DNA of 64,000 nt from Eublepharis macularius (taxonomy: Eukaryota > Chordata > Lepidosauria > Squamata > Eublepharidae), in contig NC_072801.1 of NCBI RefSeq assembly GCF_028583425.1, positions 59,535,766 through 59,599,765 on the forward strand. Reading direction: 5' to 3'. The notes beneath the pieces were generated by a model. That model was not told the DNA's origin. It searched no databases and was given only the letters and a program-made list of their open reading frames with translations. The translations under genes and the position numbers were made by a program. This document shows positions 41,687-52,971 of this stretch, one piece after another; positions within the stretch are counted from its first letter, which is position 1, and each line of letters opens with the position of its first letter.

Positions 41687-42299
41687 GGAGCCCGATGACA
41701 AGGTGTAATGTTCCCTGGGACAAGCTGACGTCTCTGCACCAAAACAGTGACTTAATGATCGTTTCTGTAGGTGGTCAAGGGAGTTGGGAGAGGTTTCATA
41801 AGTTGGATTATAGGAGTGAAAGGTGCTTGAGGACAGTTTGAGCACCAGCTAGGAAAAGCTACCAGGTTTGCTGAATAGCTTGGGTATTGCTTTCTTGGCA
41901 CCTCATCATTTGAAGTAATGCATGGAGAGGGCCATTGGTCAGCAAGCTGCTCTGATGCACTTGGTAATTTTCCAGGCTCCTGTCCAATTGGCATCCATTC
42001 TGCCTTGGCCCAGCCAATGCCTTGTGCCTCTGGAATATGAGGAAGGTGATATTCCATTAATAAAGTGAACTCTCAGCATGAGGATGGGTGTGACTGCTAA
42101 CAAGTCCCCCTCCCCATCGAAGGAAATACATTGTAGGCATATGACTTTATTGCATTTATACAGAGAGGGAAGCAGGCTGGAGGTCCCAAGGAGGAGGAAG
42201 AAGGGAGAGAGGATGAGAAGTATAAGGAAAGAGGAATAGGGAAAGGGTCTGACTTCTAACAATATAGGAGAAATTTTATGATATTTTCCCAATTTTTTT
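41125..42299. other. Intergenic repeats, no gene
   Basis: 41130-41480 is the dispersed repeat also at 13990-14290; a microsatellite follows. 41740-42299 unassigned. Confidence 0.4.
41614..41684. repeat. (CA)n(CT)n compound microsatellite
   Basis: Eight CA units then about 27 perfect CT units. Confidence 0.97.
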
Positions 42300-42868
42300 G
42301 AGGGAGAGGGTGGAAGCCTCAGCATGTGTTGGCCACATTGAAGCTGGGTGACTGGATAGAGATGAGAATAAGAAACATGGTGATTGTTAGATAGTGTGAT
42401 GTGATGATACAAAGCTGAAATATTTTTCAAAATCTCTTAATGTTTCTCATCAATTCTCTTTCATGAAGTTTCCTTGAGAATATTCACCAAATAAAACAGC
42501 ACTCCTTTATTTTGCATTTGTGCTGGGAAATGTAAAAATTCCTCCAGGACACAGAATGTGCTGCTTTTCAAACAGAGGGAAAAGTGCATTACAATAAATT
42601 TCTCTCCCAAGGAACGCTAAATGCATTCCAAATCGGTATTTGCATTTGAATAAATGTTCCATTTAATTTATAGTAAAAAATGTGATGGTAGGAAATACAG
42701 CAACAGGTACACATATCAGGTTTCATAACCAGTACATGTCTTTAAAACAGTGTCCATGTGAGAAAACAGTTCATTCCCTCTCCCCTCCCCAGTAACAAAA
42801 GAGAAACCTGTTGCCTTGCAAATCAAGTTGGTTGCTCTTCAGCCAGCCTCATTGGGGATTTTCATTTC

Positions 42869-43864
42869 CAACTGGAACAGCTCCTTGCCCTCCTCCAAAT
42901 GACAGCCTTTCAAATATTTAAAGAGAGCAATCACGTCCCCCCCTCAATCTCCTCTACGCCCCCCCTCAATCTCCTCTTCTCCAAACTAAACATTCTCAGG
43001 ACCCTCAGCCTTTCCTCGTAGGGCTCAGTCTCCAGACCCCTGATCATGCTCATTGCTCTCTTCTGCACCCTCTTGATTTTGTCCACATCCTTTTTGAAGT
43101 GGGGCCTCCAGAACTGCACACAGTACTCCAGGTGTGGCCTGACCAAGGCAGTATAGAGAGGGGCTATGACCTCCTGCGATTTCAGTACAATGGCCTTTTT
43201 GATACAACCCAAGACTGCCTTTTTTGTCACATCACACTGACTGCTCATATTTAGTTTACAGTCCACTCTTACCCCAAGATTTCTTTCACATACACTACTA
43301 CCCAGAAGTGTATCCCCATCCAGTATTTGTGCTTCACATTTTTGTGGCCGAGATGTAATACTGTGCACTTACCTACGTTGAATTGCATCCTGTTCACAAC
43401 CACACACTTCTCCAGAGTGTTCAGGTCTTGCTTTAACTCTATCTTCTTGGGTGTTTTTCACTCCTCCCAATTTGGTATCATCAGCAAATTTAATGAGTAG
43501 CCCATTTACCCCTTCAGATCATTGAGAAAAATATTGAAAAGTTCCGGGCCCAAAACCGAACCCTGCAGCACCTCACTGGACACCTCCCTCCAATCTGATG
43601 AAATGCCATTGACCACCACTCTTTGGATGCGGTCCTCTAACCAGTTCCCTATCTACTGAACTATCCTATAGTCCAGTCAATAGTCTTCCAGTTTACTCAT
43701 TAGAATGTCGTGGGGAACCTTATCAAAATCTTTGCTGAAATCCAGGTAAATCATGTCGACAGAGTTCCCACGATCTAGTAAGCTCAACACTCGATCAAAG
43801 AAGGAAACCAGGTTGGTCTGACAAGATCTGTTGGGAACAAAAGCATGTTGACTTCCCCAGATCC
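42869..43864 (-). mobile_element. CR1 LINE fragment, minus strand
   Basis: Minus-strand frame at 42931-43368 with NLGVRVDCKLNMSSQ, LYTALVRPHLEYCVQFW and DVDKIKRVQKRAMSMIRG, the C-terminal RT region of CR1. Splits relic intron 1 that is continuous in copy C (54880-55020). Confidence 0.9.
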
Positions 43865-44099
43865 CAGAGTTATCTAAGATGGCTAAACTGTGGGCATGCT
43901 TGCTGAGTGGCTAAAATATCTTCAAAGGATTAGGCTAAGTCTCAGATCCATAATTTTTGTTGACTGGGACATCAAGGGATCATTCACATGAAAGAATGGA
44001 CCATCACAAATTTAACATGGAAGACAGTATTTTCCCATCTCTTCCCATCATTCGATAGACAATACATTTAAATGGACAGTTCAATAATTCAACTGAGAG

Positions 44100-44335
44100 C
44101 CAGTGAGATGCGGTTAGAGAGTTTGACTAGGTTCGAGGAGACGCACATTCCAAGCCTCACTCTTCCATGGAAGTTTGCTGGGTGATCTTGGGGTAGTCAC
44201 ACTCTTTCAGCCTAATCTACCTCACAGAGTTGTTATTGTGAAGATGAAATAGAGAAAAGGATGTGAGTCGCTTTGGTTCCCTCCTGAGGAGACAGGCCAG
44301 CTATTAATGAAGTAAATGAATAAACTGTAAGTCAT
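44100..44335 (+). mobile_element. Sauria-type SINE in relic unit
   Basis: Same insertion as 1-235, alignable throughout and at the same place relative to following intron 1 sequence. Confidence 0.78.
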
Positions 44336-45073
44336 TGTCTACAGAAAACAAACCAACTGAAGAAAAAAATGGCTAGAAGTATTCTGGCCTCCTGCTTTTC
44401 ACTATCCAGACATTACTATTTGCTTAACTCTCAGGATGGTTTGCTGTGTACGTGTGTGCATGCATGCATGCTTGGCTTTTCTTCCTACCAGTCTTGAGGC
44501 ATAGTTGATGAGTACTGATGAAAGATCCTGTCCCTCAGGCATGGTTTTGGGGCAGTTGTCAGGGCAAAGGAAGGAAGACTCTTAATTTCTTTTTTCTACG
44601 ATAGAAGTTCTACTTGGGGAGGATGGTGTTGGAGAACATTCATTCAACTGTATAGAAAAGGCAATTTAAAAAGCAGAGCTCTGTATGAGTGCTTAAAAAA
44701 AAGTTCATACCACCAAGAAGACTTGTTTACCTGTGTATAGTACAAATTAAAGATATTTGCACTGATGATTCTGCAAGGAGGTGTTTTATTTCACCGTAAT
44801 GAAGTTTACTTTGTACTTACCACATTTTTTTGATAAATGCAGGGCAGGGATGACTTTGCAGGTTACTCCAGCCTCTTTCTATTCTCAGGATTTAGCCCTG
44901 GAGCGTGTTCTTGGTTGCATGACTGAAAGAAGTCAGCTGACAGAACAATGAGGAAATGGAATGGACCCCCACAAAGGCAAGAGGGCTTTGGGGAGGGCCT
45001 TCTTTTCATGGGAGACACTCTGGTGGATGGTTTGTGGTGAGAAGATCTGTCTGTGGAAGATTGCCCCTTCTGA

Positions 45074-45202
45074 GGGCCAAACTACAAGTGATGAATGACA
45101 CTTGAACAGCAAGTGTATTCCTCCCTGTTCACTTGCCCTCCACTTGCTCTCCACTCGATCTACTTGCCGTTCAAGTGTCATTTGTCACTTGTAGCTTGGC
45201 CC
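45074..45202. mobile_element. 129-bp palindromic MITE
   Basis: GGGCCAAACTACAAGTGATG to its complement, flanked by TGA (45071-45073, 45203-45205). Copies A and C show the empty site CCTGAGACTGAAAAC. Confidence 0.88.
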
Positions 45203-45343
45203 TGAGACTGAAAACAACTCTTCCACTTACAAAGTATTTGTGAATTTATTTGAAGACTTAAATGGTGGGAAAGGCAGGAAGTCAGTCTTGTAGACAAATA
45301 AATCTAGTGATGTACATCTCTCTTTGTGAGTCAAGCCTCTGAG

Positions 45344-45595
45344 AGCCAAGCTACAACTGATGAATTACACTTGCCTGGCAAGTGAACAGACTCACATGTA
45401 TTCCTCCCTGTTCACTTGCCTTTGGGGTGGGGAAGGTTTTCCCCACCACTGCACTTTGTTAATTTGTTTTATTATTTGTATATTGATTTTAGTTTTTGTT
45501 TTTATCGATTTTAACTGTTCACCTCCCAGAGCCCATGGGATGGGCGGTATATAAATTGAATAAATAAATAAATAAATTCACTTGCAGGAATGCAG
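45344..45595. repeat. MITE half plus LINE-like tail at the relic breakpoint
   Basis: AGCCAAGCTACAACTGATGA without its partner arm, then CCCATGGGATGGGCGGTATA with an (AATA)n tail. This junction replaces the expected exon 2. Confidence 0.55.
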
Positions 45596-45599
45596 TTCC

Positions 45600-45984
45600 A
45601 GCAGTTCCCCAAAGAGGTCACATGTCAGGTGGCTCTGCCCACTTGACTCTCGGCCATTTTGGGCCCGTTTCAGCCTGGATTGGGGCCGAAATGGCCCAGA
45701 TCGGGCCTCTGACAGGTGGTAGATCACTCTCCCACTCAGCAGCAGCCCGATCATGACCATTTTGAGCCCCTTTTTGGCCATTTTCAGCCCCTTTTGCCAT
45801 TTGGGGCCCAATTTCAGCCCTGAATGGCCAGGATTGGGTCCAAAACAGCCAGGATAGGTGATGTCAGGGGTGTGGCATATGCAGATCAGTTATGCTAATG
45901 ACACACTTCTGGTGATGATAAGGGGCATGGCATACGCTGATGAGTTATGCTAATGAGTTATGCTAATGAGTTCCTCCAGCTCTT
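45600..45984. repeat. Interspersed DNA repeat with ATGCTAATGA motifs
   Basis: Four GTTATGCTAATGA motifs at 45888-45970, then CTCCAGCTCTTTTTCTACGA, a recognisable squamate repeat end. Confidence 0.5.
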
Positions 45985-48900
45985 TTTCTACGAAATGACC
46001 CCTGGTCAGCAGAAAGCGCTTTTCTTCCAGAATTCTGCACACAGTCGCTTTTATATTCAATAACCAATCTTGTAGTTTAGGATGAAGTGTTTTTTTGTTT
46101 CCATTGTCTGGCAAAAACCATTCTGGCAGCTGCAATCATATGTAGGGTGATTAACTGCTGATCTTTAGGTAAATTAGGTAAATAGTTCAGCATCAGCAGT
46201 AATATCCCTGGTTTTTGAAGGATTTGTACCTCCAATCAGATTGATATAATTTTTGCTACTTGCTGCCAGAAGCTGAAGACCACCACACATGAAGCAAATC
46301 TGCTTTGTCTCCATTACAGAACCAGCATGCGTCTGTATTGGTCGTATACATCGTTGCTAGCCTTAGAGGGGTTAAATGCCACATATAAATCATTTTCAAC
46401 AAGTTTTATCTAAAAGAGAGACAAACTGTGAAGGTAGTGCTTTGTCTGAAAATAAATTTCCATGCTGAATCATCTAGGATGTTCTCTATATTTTTTAACC
46501 ATCTGCTTCAAAAGGTTTGATCAGGTTTGAGCATTATTCTTAATAAGCAAGAATACATACGAGAGGTGATGCCCTTATCATTTGTTAAAAGCAATTCTTC
46601 AAACTCTGTTTGAGGCCTCAATATGATTCTTTTTTGTATCAGTTCACATAGATACCCTCTAACCTTGAGATATTCAAATATTTATTTATGTATTTATTTA
46701 CATCATTTATAGTCCGCTTTCTCACTGAAACTCAAGGCGGATTACACAGTATGAGATTAGTACAATCAGTGACAAGTACATTTCAATACAGTGTCAAGGA
46801 CATTTCCATAAACAATGCCACTGGGTAAATAGATACAAGTTTAAAAGACATGGTATTAGCAAGAATCCACTGAAATATTAGGGCTCAAAATATCTTTAAT
46901 ATCATTATATGGTATCACTTGGATATTAATTAACAGGTTTCTATATTCTTTTATCATGTCACTAATGACAGATGTTAGTGGGGAAAGTCCTGGAGACAGT
47001 TTACTTTTAACATGGTCCCAAACATTAAGTATTACATTTACAAAGGTTGTAATCTTTCTGTTTTCTTTCTTTACCCAGGGCCAGCTTTTCAAGGGTACCT
47101 TTACAAAGGATTGATCAATAAAGGCTGGAGTATTTTCTACTGTATCTAGAAACCAGTCTTTCAGCCAACCAAGTCTAGAGGCTTGGTAATACAGTTTGAG
47201 GTTAAGTACCTCCAAACCACCCTTTAATTTCCTTTCATACATATTATTACAACGTATCTTGGGGTTTTTATTCCAAATAAAAGCATTTATTAATTGCTGC
47301 CATTCATCCTATTTTTTTTTGGTCTTTCTTTGGACATTACCAAATAAAACATTTAATTTAGGAAGAATCATCATTTTTATCGTATTTATACGTCCAAGGA
47401 GAGATAAATTCAAGTTTTCCCTGAGTAGAAACTGCTTTTTAATTTCCGCTATTACTGGTTCAAATTGGTTTTTAAAATGCTCTAATTATTCTTGTTTAAC
47501 CAGTTACCTAGGTACTTGACTCAGCCACTGACCTTAATTTTCCAGATCCAGTTGTCTTTTTTACATTTATTTAACTTTGAATTAAAACATATAACTTCTG
47601 ATTTAACCTGGTTCAATTTATATCACATACTGCATAATAACATTTCCTAAACTATTACTAGATTGTTCAATATCTGTTAAAAAGATGACAAAATCATCTG
47701 CATATACACTTATATTGTGTTGCTCCTATTTTAATACTGTGAATTTTTGGCTCTTCTCTTACAGAGATAGTCAATGATTCCAGGGAGAGCACAAAAAGGA
47801 GTGCAGAAAGAGGGCAACCTTGATGTACACCTCTAGTAATATTAATTTGTGATGATAAAAACCCATTTATGCTTACCTTAGTGAAACACTGTGAGTAAAT
47901 CAAATTTGCTGATTTTTTAAAGTTATTTCTAAAACCAAATGCATTAAGAGATTATATCAAAAAAACTATGTTCCACTCTATCAAATGCTTTTTCAGCATC
48001 TAAAAATAGGAAGGCTGATCTAATTTTGTCTTTCTTAATGACATCTAAAAGATTTACAATTTTATGTATATTGGCAGTGATATGATGACCAGGTATAAAG
48101 CTGGTTTGATCTGGTGATATATAATTACCAGTTATATCTTTAAGTCAATTCACTAAAATTGATGTCAAGATTTTATGTTCAATAAGGTGACTGTTTAGAT
48201 AGAATATGTGTTTCCTGTAAAAAGATCAAATCATCTTTTTCTTTAAAGAGTTTATGAGTGATACATTGCCATTTATATGGTTCATTAATGTTGGAATATA
48301 TATGTTGCAAGATCTGACATTCAGTCATTATGGGTTTAATGTGTTTACTTACCTTGCTATTGTTTAGATTGACCTGGAAGAGGACCTGGCACAGAGCCAA
48401 TAGCCTGGAAGCCCAGGAAACTGAAGTATGTTTGTAAACTGTTATTGGTCAACAGGTCAGGAGATTTTCTTTCAAGAAGACAGAGGAAGAATCTCCATTC
48501 TTGCTTATCTCTTTGTACTCTTGATCAGTAAAGATGTAGCTCTTATTGTTTTGTAGCAATCCTGTGTACCTTTTTCCTTTAGAAGTAAATGCTTTTAAAA
48601 GCAAACATGTTTTCACTCTTTATTGATTCAAGATCCATTGCACCTCTGATTTTAAACTATTTTAACCCTTTTCTCTCAACAATTAAGACTGTTAACATTT
48701 AATGATATAATTTTAAGAGAGCCTTCTTAAGCCATTGTTCAAGCAAATGTCAGTAAAGTAAACTTTATGATATCATCTCCAGATCTCTTTCATTATCTCT
48801 AAATAAACAAAGGTTTTTAGACGGATGAATTATCACATTAGAAACAAGTGGATTTATCTGTGTTGCATTTTCTGTCTCAGTTTCAGGTTCATCTGAAAAA

Positions 48901-49770
48901 CCAGTAATCTCTTGTGAGCTGTTCATCTTCTTTGGTGTTCCAAAAGAGGGTTGATTTTTCATCATTGCTGATGTGGTACAGCAGGGGCTTTCTACTTTAT
49001 TCACAGCCAGTAGTTCCTCTCATATCCTATCCAGTCTTTCTATGACTGCTGCTTGCTTATCTGGTGGTAGTTTAATGCATGAAGTGGTCACATTCTCTTC
49101 AAAAAGAATTTTTTCTGTTGCTTTTATGTGAGGAGGAAGCTGAGAAAAGAGTTTCCATTTGATTTCCTTGGGTCAATTTAGGGGATAGACATAAACATAA
49201 AATTAAAGGTTTAAGAGTCTTATCCACAAAAACTTTCTGTACATGTATTCCATAATTGTTTAAAACATCTCTTCTTCTATTAATGACGGAGGGGATTCTG
49301 TCAGAGTCAAAACTCAACACTAGCCATCTTTCATAACTTCTGTTTGGAAGTGAATCTTACTCATGTCAAAATTCTTTAGTGGTATCTGTAGAATATAGTT
49401 CAAATGTGACCTCTGTATGGAAAAACAGTCAAGGCAATTTGGTTACATTGAAGTGTATGTTTAATCATAGTATTCAGATTTAGGTCTTTGCCCAGTTTTC
49501 CTTGAATGCTGCTGTCTTGATTAACATTCTTTTTTATATGGAGCTTCTTTTTTGAGTCTTCTTGCACAAGAGATGTTAAGGAGTCTAATTTATTTAAAAT
49601 TGTGTTAAGCTGGACATAAATCTGATTCAATGAGTCAGCAATTAAGAGGCATTGATCAACAAGCACTTGGCAATTTGTCTTTTCCAGATCTTTTTCAGCA
49701 TAATTGCTGGGAGTCGTTTGCTTAATGGCGGGTTTACCAAAAGACTTCTCCTCCAAAGACAAATAACTCT
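45985..49770 (-). mobile_element. Decayed L1-like LINE, minus strand
   Basis: In minus-strand order: coiled-coil ORF1-like pieces (49400-49762, 49099-49320), an endonuclease start (48179-48400, with LIFLQETHIL), RT motif GVHQGCPLSALLF (47694-47903) and a C-terminal ORF2 piece (46856-47242). Many stops and frameshifts; interrupted at 46690-46855 by another repeat tail. Old and inactive. Confidence 0.85.
46680..46855 (-). repeat. LINE/SINE tail nested in old L1
   Basis: TTTATTTATGTATTTATTTA, then TATAGTCCGCTTTCTCACTG and CAAGGCGGATTACACAGTAT, a common squamate repeat 3' end. Confidence 0.6.
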
Positions 49771-50356
49771 ATGCAGAGGTTCTAGAGGGGGCAGATACAT
49801 TAGAATCTAAACACACATATCTATTGTTACATTTATCCAAACAACCCACAGTTCACATCTTCAACCAAGAGTATAAAGCTTTGGTTTTTGCTTGCTTCTC
49901 AGGGGGGTGGGAAGCATTTGTTCTCTGAGAGATGCGATGATGTTTCTTCCCCATTGTGGAATAATAAACACATATGCAACAAGCAAACAAACAATGGGTC
50001 TCTCCTCTGGTTCCTCTTGAGTAAGAAAATAGACAAAATCAAAAAGAATCTGTCTGTTCTTTGGTACTTTATAAACAAGCTCAAAGCAAAGGTACTTTAA
50101 TCTCCCAGCATTTAAGTTGAACAAGTTAATTATGTTGACTGGATTGGCAAGCTACCCAGCCACCTAGATGTTTACTTAAGCTAAGATTAGCTAAAATTAA
50201 CTTGTCAGTGGGCTAGAGAAAAATTAAAAGTTGTTTTAAAAATCTTAAAAGCTTTGGCATCCTTGGAGAAGCTGCCTTGAAGGAACAGCAATTTTGCATG
50301 TTCTTCAAAACTATGACTTCTGAGAAGAATGGTTGTAGAATTGGTGTGCATTCCAT
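49771..50356. other. Intergenic, probable L1 5' sequence then unit flank
   Basis: No clear domain to 50250; 50278-50356 aligns with 10319-10396 downstream of copy A. Confidence 0.4.
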
Positions 50357-50367
50357 CATCCTGGGAT

Positions 50368-51346
50368 GTGTTTGTAACACATTCCATCAAATTGCTTCCA
50401 ACTTACAGCAATCTTATGAAAGAAAGACCTCCAAAATGTCCTATCATGAACAGGCTTGCTCAGATCTTGTAAGCTGGAAGATGTGGCTTCTTTTATTGAA
50501 TCAAGCCATCTCCTTTTGGGTCTTCCTTTTTTCCTACCACCTACAACTCTTTTCCAAGTACTAATCATATTTCCAAAGAATTGTGTCTTCTCATGTTGTG
50601 ACCAAAATATAATAGTGTGAGTTTTGTCATTTTAACTGCTAGGGAGAATTCAGGCTTTAAATTCAGCCCCCTACCCAGCTTTTATCATATACAAATACAG
50701 GAGTAAAGCCAGCAGTTTCAAAAGACATGAATAGTGCTAGTGAAGCATTATACCAAGATGTTTGCTTTTTGAATGGTATTATTTATGTTTAGTTTGAGTT
50801 CTGCTAGTTGATCTGCCAAAGGTTTAATCAAAAGGGACATTTTTTGTAGAATATTTTGCTTCATAGAGTGTATTGAGTCTGCTAATATGGGATCAGCCAC
50901 CATTTTAGCTGTGTTGTTTTCCCTCACAGCCTGAGTGACCAGTGTGTTACTTGTTGAAAAGAAGTCCTGCAGGCTTCTTGTTGCTTTCAAATGGTTTCTT
51001 TTTTCTTGTTAAGATCTTGTTTGCCCATAATCCAGCCAATTTATAATTTGTTCTGGTGATGATTTGTGAGGTTTTAGGTTCAAGGTGGGTTAGAGCTCAC
51101 CCTTTAGGCATCCAGTTTCCTTGGTGCCTAAACAACACCCTGAGAATTCAGGCGTGATTTCATCTAGAACCCACTTTGTTGTCCTTTTGGCTGTCTGTGG
51201 TATCTGCAAAACGCTCCTCCAGCACCACATTTCAAATTAATCCATTTTCTTCCTGTCAGCTTTCTTCACTGTCCAACTGTCACATCCATTCATCGTAATG
51301 GTGAATACCATAGTGTGGATTATCTTGATCTTGGTTCCTGGAGTGA
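50368..51346 (-). mobile_element. BovB/RTE LINE fragment with nested L1 piece
   Basis: Flanked by CATCCTGGGAT at 50357-50367 and 51347-51357; copy A flank has one copy at 10397-10407. The minus strand reads GRPKRRWLDSIKEATSSSLQ and DRTFWRSFFHKIAVSWKQFD, a BovB/RTE C-terminus. 50650-51180 is an L1 ORF1-like insertion inside it. Confidence 0.78.
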
Positions 51347-51357
51347 CATCCTGGGAT

Positions 51358-52040
51358 ACTACCAAGCACTTCAGATGTCAAACCAAGGCTGAAAAAGCCA
51401 TCCAAGTTTTTCAAATGCCACCATCAAAATATGTACTGACTGAATTTCCAGGGAAGAACTTAGGCACTTTGAAAGATTTCCTCAGAAACCCTACAGAAAG
51501 TGTGAAATTCCAAAATTATGGAATTCCTGGAAACAGCTTTCATTCCTTCCTGCCTGTTTCCTCACTTTGGTGGACTTAGCAACTAAAGTCCTCAGTCAGC
51601 TTAAATCCCGCCAAGAGGTACCAAAAACTGAATTTTAAAAACAGTTCCCTGAAACTAGGACTTCTTTTGATGATTTAGCAAAGCATATGAGAGGAGTGGA
51701 GATGGCAACATAACAGCAGAAGGAAAAGAGTGGAAAAATCTGTCAAGAATGCTGAGAAAATGCAAGTTCTTTGTCAAAAAAGAGGGAGCTCAAAGTAGAA
51801 GAGCTTGTAAATAGAGGAAGGAGGGTAAATGCTCATTTTCAAGGTATCCCTCAGTTCTGGGGAGGGGATAACATGGAAAACATTATGTTAAGATGGGTTA
51901 CCCTACCAATGAAGAGATAGCAAAAGAATCCGGTGACATGATGGTGCGATTGATTGCAATTCCGTAATTAGAATGTTAATTCTCTCTTCTTGCAATTCAA
52001 GAATGTCCAAGCTTATCAAAATCTTTCTCTAGAAGCCTGA
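51358..52040 (+). repeat. Segment paralogous to copy A downstream flank
   Basis: Aligns with 10408-11620 apart from the 518-bp GC-rich element there; shows that the repeat unit includes more than 2 kb past the gene. Confidence 0.75.
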
Positions 52041-52049
52041 AAGGAGCAG

Positions 52050-52345
52050 TGCCCATAGCAGTATCGAGAAAGTTTTGCTTACTAAATACAGACTTGGATC
52101 TCAAATATTTAAACTTGGAGTTATTTAATATAAAGGAGCATCCAGATTCCTCAAAGGTCCATCACCTCCTGAATGACTCCCTGCCTAAAGTCACCGAGAG
52201 GGTAGCCATGTTTCTCTATATGGCTATAAAATTGCATCAGGAAAGTTCCCAGAAATAATCTGTGTTTTATGTTTTTCTATTTTGCTGTGTGTTTATTGTG
52301 CCAACTAATGCCAATAATGGTTAACTGACTGACTGACAGTTCTAC
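52050..52345 (+). mobile_element. LINE 3' end
   Basis: A-rich LINE-like sequence ending TAATGGTTAACTGACTGACT repeats. Related tails, reversed, at 31761 and 61083. Family not assigned. Confidence 0.5.
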
Positions 52346-52504
52346 TACTATCCACTGATTGAGAAAATCAGAGAAAAAAAGATGAAAGTGACAGTTTATA
52401 GTGCCTTAGAAAAAGAAGACACTATATTGCATTGAAATAAACTTCTCTCCTGAGGAACGGTGAATGCCTTCCAGATCAATGTTTGCAATGTTTAATTTAA
52501 TGTT

Positions 52505-52583
52505 TAGTTTAATTTACAGTAAAAAAGAATCTGCAAACTAGACGTAGTTTAATTTACAGTAAAAAAGAATCTGCAAACTAGAC
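52505..52583 (+). repeat. 40-bp tandem duplication in copy C promoter flank
   Basis: Two adjacent near-identical units starting TAGTTTAATTTACAGTAAAA and ending GCAAACTAGAC. Copy B has one unit (about 25512-25570), so this is a local duplication in C. Confidence 0.85.
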
Positions 52584-52748
52584 ACTCTGGAAAGCTTTTC
52601 ACAAATATTTCCTTTTGCGTTTTCAAATGCATAGATAGAGACAGCAAATAGAAGATGGTTATCTCATTAAAGGTGCATAGGGTGGAGAGCAGGCAGCTGT
52701 GTCAGGGAAAATGTATTATTATTCCAATAGATCTCTGGAGAGAGAAGG

Positions 52749-52767
52749 ACTACATCTCTCAGCAGTC
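52749..52767 (+). promoter_or_regulatory. Degenerate ZNF143-type site, copy C
   Basis: ACTACATCTCTCAGCAGTC aligns with the intact copy B motif but has lost the CCCAGCATGC core. Confidence 0.45.
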
Positions 52768-52883
52768 TATAAGGCGCATGGGAGTGCTCACTGGGGGAAA
52801 CCACGTGCTGTGCTGTTGGTGTTCCTTAATAAAAAGCTCAGTTTGCTTTTACCCATTAAGAGAAACTGAGGCAAACGGCTAGC

Positions 52884-52971
52884 ATGGCAACTTATCTGTG
52901 TTACCTGGGCAAGGTGACAATAGTGACTGGTGGCACCAGTGGCATCGGCTTAGCCATCGTAAGAGAATTTG
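52884..52971 (+). CDS. HSD17B14: Copy C exon 1 with start codon
   Basis: 88 nt, same GCTAGCATGG start context as copy B, donor GTGAGC. Encodes MATYLCYLGKVTIVTGG then TSGIGLAIVREF. Confidence 0.92.

Larger units (their letters stand above)
42300..45343 (+). pseudogene. Relic fourth unit: promoter flank and intron 1 without exons
   Basis: 42300-42700 aligns with 19010-19188 plus 25321-25540, upstream of copy B exon 1; 42700-42868 and 43866-45343 align with intron 1 of copies A and C. Exon 1 is missing, and similarity stops at GTCAAGCCTCTGAG, about 40 bp before where exon 2 would begin. A CR1 fragment and a palindromic MITE have inserted. It is a broken, non-coding remnant of another gene copy or of a partial duplication. 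Confidence 0.75.

Noticed and set aside
45888-45970. Cluster of octamer-like ATGCTAAT sites as an enhancer
   Set aside because: Part of a dispersed repeat; differs from the ATGCAAAT octamer and has no other support.
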